In this document: piece by piece, positions 33,735 to 42,297 of the stretch | Layout of the letters: every line of letters starts with the position of its first letter | Numbering within the stretch: position 1 is the stretch's first letter | NCBI RefSeq assembly: GCF_001570885.1 | Contig: NZ_BCSN01000004.1 | Coordinates: 1-64,000, forward strand | Length of the DNA: 64,000 nucleotides | DNA from: Micrococcus lylae NBRC 15355 | GTDB lineage: Bacteria; Actinomycetota; Actinomycetes; Actinomycetales; Micrococcaceae | Direction of reading: 5' to 3' | Made by a program: the position numbers and the translations under genes | Notes under the pieces: model-generated | The model's input: only the letters and a program-made list of their open reading frames with translations | Databases searched by the model: none | Told to the model about the DNA's origin: nothing

Positions 33735-35291
33735 TCAGAGGCCCTGCTCGGCGGCGAATCGGTCCAGGCGGGCCAGCGCGGACGCCTTGCCGAGGATCTC
33801 CAGGGACTCGAACAGCGGCGGGGAGACCTTCTTGCCGGTCACGGCCACGCGCACCGGGCCGAAGGCCTGGCGCGGCTTCAGCTCGAGGCCGTCGATCAGC
33901 GCGGCGCGCAGGGCCTGCTCGATCGCCTCGGTGGTGAAGCCGTCCTCCGGCAGGGCGTCGAGGGCCTCGCGGGCTGCCGAGACGGCGGCGCCCAGGTCCG
34001 CCGGCATGCCCTTCATGGCACCCTCGGCGGTGGCGATGTCCGCGTCTGCGGTGAAGAGGAAGGCGAGCATGTCCACGGCCTCGCCCAGCAGCTGCACGCG
34101 CTCCTGGACGAGGGGGGCAGCCGCAGCGAGGATCTCCTTCTCGCGATCGGTCGGCTCCTGGGCCATCAGGCCTGCGGCCTGCAGGTAGGGCAGCAGGCGC
34201 CCACGGAAGTCGTCCTCGTCGAGCATGCGGATGTGGGTGCCGTTGATGGCGACGGCCTTCTTCTCGTCGAAGCGGGCCGGGTTCGCCAGCACCTTGTGCA
34301 CGTCGAAGTGCTCCACGAACTGCTCGGGGGTGAAGATGTCCTCGTCGGCGGACAGCGACCATCCGAGCAGGGCGAGGTAGTTCAGCAGGCCCTCACGGAT
34401 GAAGCCGTTGTCCCGGTGGTGGAACAGGTTGGCCTGCGGGTCGCGCTTGGAGAGCTTCTTGTTGCCCTGGCCCATCACATAGGGCAGGTGGCCGAACTCA
34501 GGCATGTACGCCGCCACGCCCACGGCGTAGAGGGCGCGGTACAGGGCGATCTGCCGCGGGGTCGAGGAGAGCAGGTCCTCGCCGCGCAGCACATGGGTGA
34601 TGCCCATGAGGGCGTCGTCCACGGGGTTCACCAGCGTGTAGAGCGCGGACCCGTCACCGCGCACCACCACGAAGTCCGGCACGGAGCCGGCCTTGAAGGT
34701 GATCTCGCCGCGCACCATGTCCGTGAAGGTGATGTCCTCGTCCGGCATGCGCACACGCCAGACCGGGACGCGTCCCTCGGCTTCGAAGGCCGCGATCTGC
34801 TCGGCGGTCAGGTCGCGGTCGAAGCCGTCGTAGCCGAGCTTGGGGTCGCGGCCGGCGGCGCGGTGGCGTGCCTCGGTCTCCTCCGGGGTGGAGTAGGACG
34901 GGTAGATGTAGCCGCCGTCCTTGAGCTTGTCGATGACGTCCGCGTAGATGTCCTTGCGCTGGGACTGGCGGTAGGGCTCGTGCGGGCCGCCGACCTGGAC
35001 GCCCTCGTCCCAGTCGATGCCGAGCCACGTCATGGCCTCGACGAGCTGCAGGAAGGACTCCTCGGAGTCGCGCTTGGCGTCGGTGTCCTCGATGCGGAAC
35101 ACGAGGGTGCCGCCGGTGTGACGAGCCCAGCCCCAGTTGAACAGGGCGGTGCGGATCAGCCCCACGTGCGGGGTGCCGGTCGGAGAGGGGCAGAATCGGA
35201 CGCGGACGGGGGTGTCCGCATCCACCTGGGGGACGTCGGCGGACGCGGCACGGGAGGCGGGAAGGTGGTCGGTCGCGATGGCATCAGACAT
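33735..35291 (-). CDS. gltX: glutamyl-tRNA synthetase (probably non-discriminating)
   Basis: 518 residues, class I aminoacyl-tRNA synthetase. It has the HIGH-type motif [19 protein letters not shown] and the KMSKS-type motif [15 protein letters not shown]-terminal helical anticodon-binding region follows. In actinobacteria lacking GlnRS it also charges tRNA-Gln with glutamate, which GatCAB then amidates; the adjacent tRNA-Gln and tRNA-Glu genes fit this. TAGGCT at 35302-35307 lies 10 nt before the ATG, with AGGA between. Divergent from the pyruvyltransferase gene across 38 bp. Confidence 0.95.
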   Translation of the reverse strand: MSDAIATDHLPASRAASADVPQVDADTPVRVRFCPSPTGTPHVGLIRTALFNWGWARHTGGTLVFRIEDTDAKRDSEESFLQLVEAMTWLGIDWDEGVQVGGPHEPYRQSQRKDIYADVIDKLKDGGYIYPSYSTPEETEARHRAAGRDPKLGYDGFDRDLTAEQIAAFEAEGRVPVWRVRMPDEDITFTDMVRGEITFKAGSVPDFVVVRGDGSALYTLVNPVDDALMGITHVLRGEDLLSSTPRQIALYRALYAVGVAAYMPEFGHLPYVMGQGNKKLSKRDPQANLFHHRDNGFIREGLLNYLALLGWSLSADEDIFTPEQFVEHFDVHKVLANPARFDEKKAVAINGTHIRMLDEDDFRGRLLPYLQAAGLMAQEPTDREKEILAAAAPLVQERVQLLGEAVDMLAFLFTADADIATAEGAMKGMPADLGAAVSAAREALDALPEDGFTTEAIEQALRAALIDGLELKPRQAFGPVRVAVTGKKVSPPLFESLEILGKASALARLDRFAAEQGL

Positions 35292-35301
35292 AGTGGTCCT
35301 C

Positions 35302-35307
35302 AGCCTA
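35302..35307 (-). promoter_or_regulatory. -10 box (TAGGCT) of gltX
   Basis: Minus-strand TAGGCT is 10 nt before the gltX ATG, implying a leader of only a few nucleotides. Confidence 0.5.
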
Positions 35308-35329
35308 CTCCCGACGCCCTGGAGGACCC

Positions 35330-37111
35330 GTGATCTCCGCCGAACCGACCGCCGCCTCCGCCGCCGAGCCCCGTCGGGTCACCGTGGTGGGCTACTACGG
35401 CGCCCGCAATCTGGGAGACGACCTCCTGCTGTCTGCGATCCATGAGGGGCTGCGGCGCGCGGACCCGCAGGTCCGTGTCCAGGTGGCCGCCGAGCATCCG
35501 CAGCACGTGGCGGCGCTGCCGGGTCTGTCCGCCCACTCGCGGCTGGACCACGCCGCGACCTTCGAGCACGTCCGCCGCTCCGACGCCCTCGTCCTGGGCG
35601 GAGGCGGGCTGTGGCACGACTACTCCTTCGAACGGGCCGGCGGGCTCCTGGGCTTCGTCACCGCGGCGAAGGTGTCCATGCCCGGCTACGGGATCCCGGC
35701 GATGCTGGCCGAGATGCTGGGCGTCCCGGTCCACGTCCTCGGGATCGGCGCCGGGCCGATCCGCAGCGAGGACGCCGCCCGGGCGGTCCGCGCGGTCGCC
35801 CGCACGGCCGAGACCCTGACCGTGCGGGACGAGGACAGCGCCCGGATCCTGGAGCCGTTCGCCGCCGACCTGCCGGAGGTCCGCCTCGCTCCGGACCTCG
35901 TGTACTCCCTCTCCCTTCCCGACGGCGGCCCCTCCTACGACGAGGCCCGCTCGCCTGCCGCGTCCGTCGCCAGGGCCAGGGAAGCGGGCCGCGCGGTCGT
36001 CGCGGTGAACCTGCGCTCCTGGGCCGACGGGGACATGGCGCGCCTGCGGACCCGGCTGGCCGCGGCCCTGGCGGCCGTCGCCACGACGAGGCCCCTCACC
36101 GTGGTGACGCTCCCCTTCCAGGCGGGGCCGGGCCGGGATGCGCAGGCGCTGGCGGAGCTCACCGCGCTGCTGCCCGAGGACGTCGAGCGCATCGACCTGG
36201 CGGAGCCGCCGCCCCTGGCCGAACTGACGGCGCTGCTGCGCGGGGTGGACGCCGTCGTGGCGATGCGCCTGCACGCCTGTCTGCTCGCGCACCGCTGCGG
36301 GACGCCGACGGTCGGCCTGGACTACGACCCGAAGGTGGGCCGGCACTTCCGGGAGGCCGACCGCGCCTCCGCCTGCCTGCCGCTGGACGCCGACGCCGCG
36401 GCCCTGGAGCACGCCCTGCGTGCGGCCCTGGACGGACCGTTGCCCGGCACGTGCGTGCAGCGCATCCGGGACCTGGAGGCGCAGTCCCGTGCCGTCGTGG
36501 ACGACGTGGCGCGGCGGATCGTCGCCGCCGGCATCCGCCCCCGCCCGCGGGGTCCCGCCGTCGGGGCCGCAGCCGCCGCTGCCGCGCTCGGGACCGGAGC
36601 CGTCGGGGGGCCGGCGGCCGTGGAGCCGGCGGCGTTCTCCGGGATGGTCCTGTCCGACGAGAAGGGACGGCTGACGGCACGGGACGTGGACCGCCGGACC
36701 CGGGCACGGGCAGACCGTCTCTCGCTCGCCTTCCCCGAGTCCGAGAAGACCCTGGCGGCGGGGCGTCGGCTGGGTTTCTCCGGCGTCCTCACCGCCGCCG
36801 CGGGCGCCGCGGCGGTCCTGGAGCTCCCCGCCGTCCCGGCACACGATGGCGACGGCCCGACGGTCGAGCTGGTCTGCGGCGGGGCCGCCCTCCGCCTTCC
36901 CCTGCCGGAGGCTGCGCAGCGGCGACGGATCCTGCTGCACACCCCCGGGGGCGGTCAGAAGGTCCGCGTCAGCCTCACCCTGCACGGTCCCGCCGCGGGT
37001 GCCGCGCCGTGGGACGGTGCGGCGCAGGTGTCCCTCACGCTCAGCGGCGAGGACGTCGCGGGGCTCTGGGTCGCCCCGCAGACCGTCGTCGCCCCCGGCG
37101 GACGCCCCTGA
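35330..37111 (+). CDS. polysaccharide pyruvyltransferase-family protein with extra C-terminal region
   Basis: 593 residues from GTG, with GGAGG 4-5 nt upstream. Residues ~15-390 form a PssM/CsaB-type polysaccharide pyruvyltransferase domain: [21 protein letters not shown], the [10 protein letters not shown] loop, [10 protein letters not shown], the [11 protein letters not shown] switch, VAVNLRSW, and [31 protein letters not shown] (quoted for its MRLHA core). Enzymes of this family add ketal pyruvate to wall or capsular sugars. The C-terminal ~200 residues are not part of the usual family length (~370-400). They start with an Ala/Gly-rich linker and end in a beta-rich segment of unknown function. 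Confidence 0.8.
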   Translation: MISAEPTAASAAEPRRVTVVGYYGARNLGDDLLLSAIHEGLRRADPQVRVQVAAEHPQHVAALPGLSAHSRLDHAATFEHVRRSDALVLGGGGLWHDYSFERAGGLLGFVTAAKVSMPGYGIPAMLAEMLGVPVHVLGIGAGPIRSEDAARAVRAVARTAETLTVRDEDSARILEPFAADLPEVRLAPDLVYSLSLPDGGPSYDEARSPAASVARAREAGRAVVAVNLRSWADGDMARLRTRLAAALAAVATTRPLTVVTLPFQAGPGRDAQALAELTALLPEDVERIDLAEPPPLAELTALLRGVDAVVAMRLHACLLAHRCGTPTVGLDYDPKVGRHFREADRASACLPLDADAAALEHALRAALDGPLPGTCVQRIRDLEAQSRAVVDDVARRIVAAGIRPRPRGPAVGAAAAAAALGTGAVGGPAAVEPAAFSGMVLSDEKGRLTARDVDRRTRARADRLSLAFPESEKTLAAGRRLGFSGVLTAAAGAAAVLELPAVPAHDGDGPTVELVCGGAALRLPLPEAAQRRRILLHTPGGGQKVRVSLTLHGPAAGAAPWDGAAQVSLTLSGEDVAGLWVAPQTVVAPGGRP

Positions 37112-37137
37112 CGGCCGTCCCCGGCGAGCGGTGTGCC

Positions 37138-37926
37138 TCAGCGCCGGAACGGCGTGCTGAACGAGCCGATGCCCTCCACGACCACCTCGACGCGCTGGCC
37201 CTCGCGCACCAGGCCCACGCCGGACGGGGTGCCGGTGAGGATGACGTCGCCGGGCAGCAGGGTGAACGCCTCCGAGGCGGCGGCCACGAGCTCGGCCACA
37301 GAGAAGACCATGTCGTCCGTGGTGCCGTCCTGGGCGGGCTCTCCGTCCACGGCGGAGGTGATCCGCACGGGGGACTCCACGTCCAGCTCGGTCTCGATCC
37401 ACGGACCCAGCGGGCAGGCACCGTCGAAGCCCTTGGCGCGGGCCCACTGCAAGTCGGTGCGCTGGGCGTCACGCGCGGTGAGGTCGTTGGCCGCCGTGTA
37501 GCCGAACACCACGTCCTTCACCCGCTCGATCGGGACCTCCTTGCAGATGGTCCCGATGACCACGGCCAGCTCGGCCTCGTAGGAGACCTCGTCAGAGAAG
37601 GACGGCAGGGTGACCGGCTCGCCCGGACCCACCACAGAGGTGTTGGGCTTGAGGAAGAACTGAGGGCTGGCGGGCACCTCGTTGCCGAGCTCGGCGGCGT
37701 GGTCCGCCCAGTTGCGGCCCACGCCGATGACCTTGGAGCGCGGGATGATCGGCGCGACGAGGCGGACGTCGGCCAGCCGGTGGGTGGTGCCGGTGGTCTG
37801 GACCCCATGGAAGAACGGGTCGCCGGCCAGAGCCGTGACGGTCAGCTCCTCCTCCGGGGCGTCGGCGGGGCCCTCCACGAGCCCGTACTGCGGTTCGGCC
37901 TGGTCCACGAAACGTGCGATGCGCAT
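37138..37926 (-). CDS. fumarylacetoacetate hydrolase (FAH) family protein
   Basis: 262 residues. FAH fold C-terminal domain with KVIGVGRNWADHAAELGNE, FLKPNTSVVGPGEPV, and metal-ligand strands VSYEAELAVVIG, FGYTAANDLTARD, GPWIETELDV, LLPGDVILTGTPSGVG. Probably hydrolyses or decarboxylates an acylpyruvate or related beta-diketone acid; specific substrate unknown. TAGGGT (37934-37939) lies 7 nt before the ATG, so the mRNA looks leaderless. Convergent with the pyruvyltransferase gene (26-bp gap). Confidence 0.85.
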   Translation of the reverse strand: MRIARFVDQAEPQYGLVEGPADAPEEELTVTALAGDPFFHGVQTTGTTHRLADVRLVAPIIPRSKVIGVGRNWADHAAELGNEVPASPQFFLKPNTSVVGPGEPVTLPSFSDEVSYEAELAVVIGTICKEVPIERVKDVVFGYTAANDLTARDAQRTDLQWARAKGFDGACPLGPWIETELDVESPVRITSAVDGEPAQDGTTDDMVFSVAELVAAASEAFTLLPGDVILTGTPSGVGLVREGQRVEVVVEGIGSFSTPFRR

Positions 37927-37933
37927 GGACCCC

Positions 37934-37939
37934 ACCCTA
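37934..37939 (-). promoter_or_regulatory. leaderless -10 box (TAGGGT) of FAH-family gene
   Basis: Minus-strand TAGGGT ends 7 nt before the ATG at 37926. Confidence 0.55.
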
Positions 37940-38051
37940 TGCCCCGGCCCCCGCGTCCGCGCATCCGCTCCGGCAGGCCCTTCCCGACGGCGGCCGCTCC
38001 CCCGCCTCGGCAGCCTCTCGCCCCGCGACCGGCGAGGACGGGGCGATGACA

Positions 38052-38084
38052 ACGGCTCCGTCGCCTCGAAGGCGACGGAACCGT
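38052..38084. terminator. terminator hairpin after ilvE
   Basis: Nine-bp core TCCGTCGCC / GGCGACGGA with loop TCGAA, extended by ACGG/CCGT across a C-A mismatch. It lies 40 bp downstream of the ilvE stop. Confidence 0.7.
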
Positions 38085-38123
38085 CGTCGTGACGCCGGCC
38101 CGGAAGGTCCGGGCCCGGACGGT

Positions 38124-39215
38124 TCAGACCAGGCGGTGCATCCACCCGTGGATGTCGTCGGCCGTGCCGGTCTGGATGCCGAGCAGGGTCTCACGGATCT
38201 TCAGGGTCACATCGGTGCCGCCGGGGGACTCGATGACCTCGTCCCCGTCCAGGAGGCGACCGATCGGGGTGACCACCGCGGCGGTGCCGCAGGCGAAGAC
38301 CTCCGTGATCTCGCCGGAGGCGACGCCGGCGGCCCACTCGTCGACGGTGATGCGGCGTTCCTCGACCTGCAGGCCCATGTCCCGGCCGAGCTGCAGGATG
38401 GAGGAGCGGGTCACGCCCTCGAGGATGGTGCCGGTGAGCTCCGGGGTGACCAGACGGCCGTCGGCGAACACGAAGAACACGTTCATGCCGCCGAGCTCCT
38501 CGACGGAGTTCTCATGGGTGGGGTCCAGGAACAGCACCTGGTTCGCGCCGTGGGCCGCGGCCTCCTGCTGGGCGACCAGCGAGCCGGCGTAGTTGCCGCC
38601 GCACTTGGCGGCACCGGTGCCGCCGGCGGCGGCGCGGGCGTAGTCGCGGGAGACCCAGATGGTCACCGGCTTGAGCTCGCCGCCGAAGTAGTTGCCGGCC
38701 GGGGAGGCGATGACCTTGTAGGCCACCTCGTTGGCCGAGCGGACGCCGAGGAACGCCTCGGAGGCGTACATGAAGGGACGCAGGTAGAGCGCCTCGCCGT
38801 CGCCGCCGGGGACCCAGGCGGCATCGGCGGAGACGAGCTCGCGGATGGACTCGAGGAAGAGCTCCTCCGGCAGCTGCGGCAGGGCCAGGCGCGCGGCCGA
38901 GCGGTTCAGGCGGGCGGCGTTGGCCTCCGGGCGGAACGTCCAGATGGAGCCGTCGGCGTGCCGGTAGGCCTTCAGCCCCTCGAAGATCTCCTGGGCGTAG
39001 TGCAGCACCGCCGCGGCCGGAGACAGCTGGATCGGGCCGTAGGGCTCGACGCGGGCGTCGTGCCAGGAGCCGCCCTGCTCGTCGTTGGTCCAGTCGATCG
39101 AGACCATGTGGTCCGTGAAGTCCTGCCCGAAGCCCGGGGCGGCAAGGATCTGCTCGCGCTCGGCGTCGGTGCGCGGGGACGGATGCTCGATGCGGCGGAA
39201 GGTGGTCTCGGACAC
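38124..39215 (-). CDS. ilvE: branched-chain amino-acid aminotransferase
   Basis: 363 residues from GTG at 39215 with AGGAG 10 nt upstream; longer readings are proline-rich and unlikely. Fold-type IV PLP enzyme that interconverts Val, Leu, Ile and their keto acids. [54 protein letters not shown] and the PLP lysine region [18 protein letters not shown] are present. An AT-rich palindrome at 39310-39322 overlaps its likely promoter. Confidence 0.94.
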   Translation of the reverse strand: MSETTFRRIEHPSPRTDAEREQILAAPGFGQDFTDHMVSIDWTNDEQGGSWHDARVEPYGPIQLSPAAAVLHYAQEIFEGLKAYRHADGSIWTFRPEANAARLNRSAARLALPQLPEELFLESIRELVSADAAWVPGGDGEALYLRPFMYASEAFLGVRSANEVAYKVIASPAGNYFGGELKPVTIWVSRDYARAAAGGTGAAKCGGNYAGSLVAQQEAAAHGANQVLFLDPTHENSVEELGGMNVFFVFADGRLVTPELTGTILEGVTRSSILQLGRDMGLQVEERRITVDEWAAGVASGEITEVFACGTAAVVTPIGRLLDGDEVIESPGGTDVTLKIRETLLGIQTGTADDIHGWMHRLV

Positions 39216-39309
39216 GGTGTGCTCACTCCTGACGTGCGGATTCGGCGGCGGCTCGGGCGGGGCACACACCCGCACCGCGCAGACGGCGGCAGGCGACAGG
39301 CCAGGCCCT

Positions 39310-39322
39310 TATCACGATGATA
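39310..39322. promoter_or_regulatory. AT-rich palindrome TATCA-CGA-TGATA upstream of ilvE
   Basis: Perfect 13-bp inverted repeat in an otherwise very GC-rich 193-bp gap. On the minus strand TATCAT within it can serve as the ilvE -10 box, giving a ~94-nt leader; a repressor bound here would block it. Confidence 0.5.
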
Positions 39323-39408
39323 TGCCCGTCGGTGGCGGTGCTCACATTCCGGACGCGCCGGGCCGGGACGGCGGCGCCGTTCCGTGTGGGAGGCGGGCGG
39401 CGAAGTCG

Positions 39409-40497
39409 TCAGAGGCGGGCGGCGATGTCCCGGCCGACGGCCTCGGTCGAGACCTTCTCCCCCGCGGTGCGCTCGGCAAGGTGGGCCCAGACGGCGCGGT
39501 GCACCCGCTCGGCGGCGGCACCGCGGCCCAGGTGTTCCAGGGCCATGGCGGCGGACAGGACCGCGGCGGTCGGGTCGGCGATGCCCTGGCCAGCGATGTC
39601 CGGGGCCGAGCCGTGGACCGGCTCGAACATGGACGGCGCCGTGCCGGAGACGTTGATGTTGCCGGAGGCGGCCAGGCCGATGCCCCCGCCGATCGCGGCG
39701 GCCAGGTCCGTGAGGATGTCGCCGAAGAGGTTGTCGGTGACGATCACGTCGAACCGGGCCGGGTCGGTGACCATGAGGATGGTCGCGGCGTCCACGTGCA
39801 GGTAGTCGTGCGTGACCTCCGGGAAGTCGGCGGCGACCTGCTCCACGACGCGCTTCCAGAGGTGCCCGGCGTGGACGAGCACGTTGTGCTTGTGCACGAA
39901 GGTGAGCTTCTTCCGGTCCGAGGCCTGGGCGCGGGCGAAGGCGTACCGGACCACGCGCTCGACGCCGTAGGCGGTGTTCACGGAGACCTCGGTGGCGATC
40001 TGCTGCTCCGTGCCGCCGCGCAGCTGACCGCCGTTGCCGGCGTAGGGGCCCTCGGTGCCCTCGCGGACCACGGTGAAGTCCACTTCACCGGGCGCGGAGA
40101 GCGGGCTGACCGCACCCGGGTAGAGCGTGGTGGGGCGCAGGTTCACGGCGTGGTCGAGCTCGAAGCGGAGCTTGAGCAGCACCTGGCGCTCGAGCAGGCC
40201 GGAGGGGACCTCGGTGTCGCCCGGGGCGACGCCCACGGCACCGAAGAGGATCGCGTCGTGCCGCCGCAGGGCGTCGAGGGTCTCTGCGTTCAGGGCCTCG
40301 CCGGTGGCCTTCCAGTGGTCGGCGCCGAGCGGGTACTCGGTGACTGTGGCCTCCGCCTCGCCTTCGGCGGCCAGCGCCGCCTGGAGGACGGCGAGCGCCT
40401 GGGCGGTGACCTCGGGCCCGATGCCGTCGCCGCCGATGACGGCGAGGTCGATGGAGCCCTCGGCGGGCACATGCGGGGCGGCGGGAAACTGGCTCAT
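39409..40497 (-). CDS. leuB: 3-isopropylmalate dehydrogenase
   Basis: 362 residues. It oxidatively decarboxylates 3-isopropylmalate in leucine synthesis. [15 protein letters not shown] starts the fold; [35 protein letters not shown] (catalytic Lys), [20 protein letters not shown] (metal Asp) and [20 protein letters not shown] are diagnostic. The ATG at 40497 rather than the GTG at 40506 is chosen because TAGTGT (40505-40510) lies 7 nt before it, a leaderless arrangement. It is the leucine-pathway gene separate from leuCD (21.5-23.6 kb). Confidence 0.95.
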   Translation of the reverse strand: MSQFPAAPHVPAEGSIDLAVIGGDGIGPEVTAQALAVLQAALAAEGEAEATVTEYPLGADHWKATGEALNAETLDALRRHDAILFGAVGVAPGDTEVPSGLLERQVLLKLRFELDHAVNLRPTTLYPGAVSPLSAPGEVDFTVVREGTEGPYAGNGGQLRGGTEQQIATEVSVNTAYGVERVVRYAFARAQASDRKKLTFVHKHNVLVHAGHLWKRVVEQVAADFPEVTHDYLHVDAATILMVTDPARFDVIVTDNLFGDILTDLAAAIGGGIGLAASGNINVSGTAPSMFEPVHGSAPDIAGQGIADPTAAVLSAAMALEHLGRGAAAERVHRAVWAHLAERTAGEKVSTEAVGRDIAARL

Positions 40498-40504
40498 GGG
40501 CGCC

Positions 40505-40510
40505 ACACTA
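40505..40510 (-). promoter_or_regulatory. leaderless -10 box (TAGTGT) of leuB
   Basis: Minus-strand TAGTGT ends 7 nt before the leuB ATG. Its -35 region lies inside the metG terminator stem. Confidence 0.6.
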
Positions 40511-40511
40511 G

Positions 40512-40553
40512 GAGAGCCCCGGCCGGGATTCCATGATCCGGGCAGGGGCTCTC
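40512..40553 (-). terminator. terminator hairpin after metG
   Basis: GAGAGCCCC (40512-40520) pairs with GGGGCTCTC (40545-40553), with a further partial inner stem. It lies 12 bp after the metG stop and directly abuts the leuB promoter. Confidence 0.7.
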
Positions 40554-40564
40554 ACATGTCGGAC

Positions 40565-42178
40565 TCAGGCCTCCGCGGGCTCCTCATGACGGGGGAACAC
40601 ACCGACCGGCTTCGGCAACGCGGTGCCGGGCACGAGGTCCTCGACGAACGCGGAGAAGGAGCGCGGACCCTCGTTGGAGGCGTTGGTCCGGCCGGCGTCG
40701 CCGGAGGGCTCGACGCCGAGCAGGTCCAGCAGGCGGGTGGCCGAGTCCGGCATGACCGGCTGGACCAGCAGGGCGACGCGGCGCACGGCCTGCAGGGTGA
40801 CGTAGAGGACGGTGCGCATGCGCTCCTCGTCGGTCTTGCGCAGCACCCACGGGGCCTGGTCCGCGAAGTACGCGTTGACCTCGCCGAGCACGCGCCAGGT
40901 CTCCTCGAGCGAGCCATGGAAGTCCTGCACGGCGTAGGCGGCCCGGGCATGCTCGAGCAGGCCGTCCACCTGGGCGAGGATCGCGCGATCGGCATCGGTG
41001 GGCTCGCCCGGAACGGGCACGGCGGCCTCGCAGTTCTTGAACGCCATGGACAGCGAGCGCTGGGCGAGGTTGCCCAGGTTGTTGGCCAGGTCGGCGTTCT
41101 TGCGGCCCACCACGGCATCGTGGTTGTAGGAGCCGTCCGCGCCGAAGGAGAACTCGCGCAGCAGGAAGAAGCGCACGGCGTCCAGGCCGTAGCGGGCCGC
41201 CCACTCGGCCGGGGCGACGACGTTGCCCAGGGACTTGGACATCTTCTCGCCGTTGTTGTTGAGGAAGCCGTGGATCATCACGCGCCTGGGCAGCTCGATC
41301 CCGGCGGACAGGAGGAACGCCGGCCAGAAGATGCAGTGGAAGCGGGAGATGTCCTTGCCGATCACGTGCACGTCGGCCGGCCAGAACCTGGCGAAGGACT
41401 CGGAGGACTCGTCCGGGAAGCCGACGCCGGTCAGATAGTTCGTCAGCGCGTCCACCCAGACGTACATGACGTGGTGGGCCGAGGGCGCCCCGCCTCCGGC
41501 CGGGGCGGGGACGGTGATGCCCCAGTCGAAGCTGGTCCGGGAGATGGAGAGGTCGTTCAGGCCCTGCTCCACGAAGCGGATGACCTCGTTGAAGCGGTAG
41601 CGGGGACCGGCGAAGTCCGGGTTCGCCTCATAGAAGGCGAGCAGCCTGTCCGTGTAGGCGGAGAGGCGGAAGAAGTAGGACTCCTCCTCGGTCCAGGTGA
41701 CCTCGGTGCCGGTCTCCACGGCGTACCGCTGTCCGTCCTCGCGGACCTCGGTCTCGTCTTCGGTGAAGAAGCGCTCGTCGCGTACGGAGTACCAGCCGGC
41801 GTAGCGGTCCAGGTAGATGTCTCCGTTGGCCTCCATGCGGCGCCACAGCTCCTGGGACGCACGGTGGTGGTCCTCGTCGGTGGTCCGTATGAAGCGGTCG
41901 TAGGACACGTTCAGCACGTCGTCGTCCATCGCCTTGAAGGCGGCGGAGTTGCGGGTGGCCAGCTCCATGGGGGTCAGGCCCAGCTTCTCTGCGGCCTGGG
42001 CCATCTTCTGGCCGTGCTCGTCCGTGCCGGTGAGGAAGAAGACCTCGCGGCCGTCGAGGCGCATGAAGCGGGCGAGGGCGTCGGCGCCCACCATCTCGTA
42101 GGCGTGGCCGATGTGCGGCTCGCCGTTCGGGTAGTGGATGGCCGAAGTGACATAGAAGGGATCGCGCTGGGTGCTCAC
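40565..42178 (-). CDS. metG: methionyl-tRNA synthetase
   Basis: 537 residues from GTG at 42178. Class I synthetase: TSAIHYPNGEPHIGHAYEM (HIGH), FLTGTDEHGQKMAQAA, VWVDALTNYL and HGFLNNNGEKMSKSLGNVV (KMSKS). The CP1 region (GWYSVRDERFFTEDE) lacks the CxxC zinc knuckles, so this is the zinc-free type. There is no C-terminal OB-fold extension, as in other ~520-residue actinobacterial enzymes. TAGAAT (42186-42191) is 7 nt before the GTG, so the transcript appears leaderless. Confidence 0.94.
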   Translation of the reverse strand: MSTQRDPFYVTSAIHYPNGEPHIGHAYEMVGADALARFMRLDGREVFFLTGTDEHGQKMAQAAEKLGLTPMELATRNSAAFKAMDDDVLNVSYDRFIRTTDEDHHRASQELWRRMEANGDIYLDRYAGWYSVRDERFFTEDETEVREDGQRYAVETGTEVTWTEEESYFFRLSAYTDRLLAFYEANPDFAGPRYRFNEVIRFVEQGLNDLSISRTSFDWGITVPAPAGGGAPSAHHVMYVWVDALTNYLTGVGFPDESSESFARFWPADVHVIGKDISRFHCIFWPAFLLSAGIELPRRVMIHGFLNNNGEKMSKSLGNVVAPAEWAARYGLDAVRFFLLREFSFGADGSYNHDAVVGRKNADLANNLGNLAQRSLSMAFKNCEAAVPVPGEPTDADRAILAQVDGLLEHARAAYAVQDFHGSLEETWRVLGEVNAYFADQAPWVLRKTDEERMRTVLYVTLQAVRRVALLVQPVMPDSATRLLDLLGVEPSGDAGRTNASNEGPRSFSAFVEDLVPGTALPKPVGVFPRHEEPAEA

Positions 42179-42185
42179 CCGCACG

Positions 42186-42191
42186 ATTCTA
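42186..42191 (-). promoter_or_regulatory. leaderless -10 box (TAGAAT) of metG
   Basis: Minus-strand TAGAAT ends 7 nt before GTG 42178. An alternative GTG two codons upstream lies within the 7-nt gap and is less likely. Confidence 0.6.
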
Positions 42192-42199
42192 ACGACGAC

Positions 42200-42230
42200 G
42201 GCCCCGTCACCCTGATCGGGTGACGGGGCC
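42200..42230 (-). terminator. terminator hairpin after serA
   Basis: Perfect 13-bp stem GGCCCCGTCACCC / GGGTGACGGGGCC with a 5-nt loop, ~65 bp after the serA stop and just upstream of the metG promoter. Confidence 0.75.
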
Positions 42231-42297
42231 GCTTCCGTGCCGGGGCCGTGGCCGCGGCGGCTGCGGTGTGCCGCGGCGGGTCTGCCCGCTGACCGGC

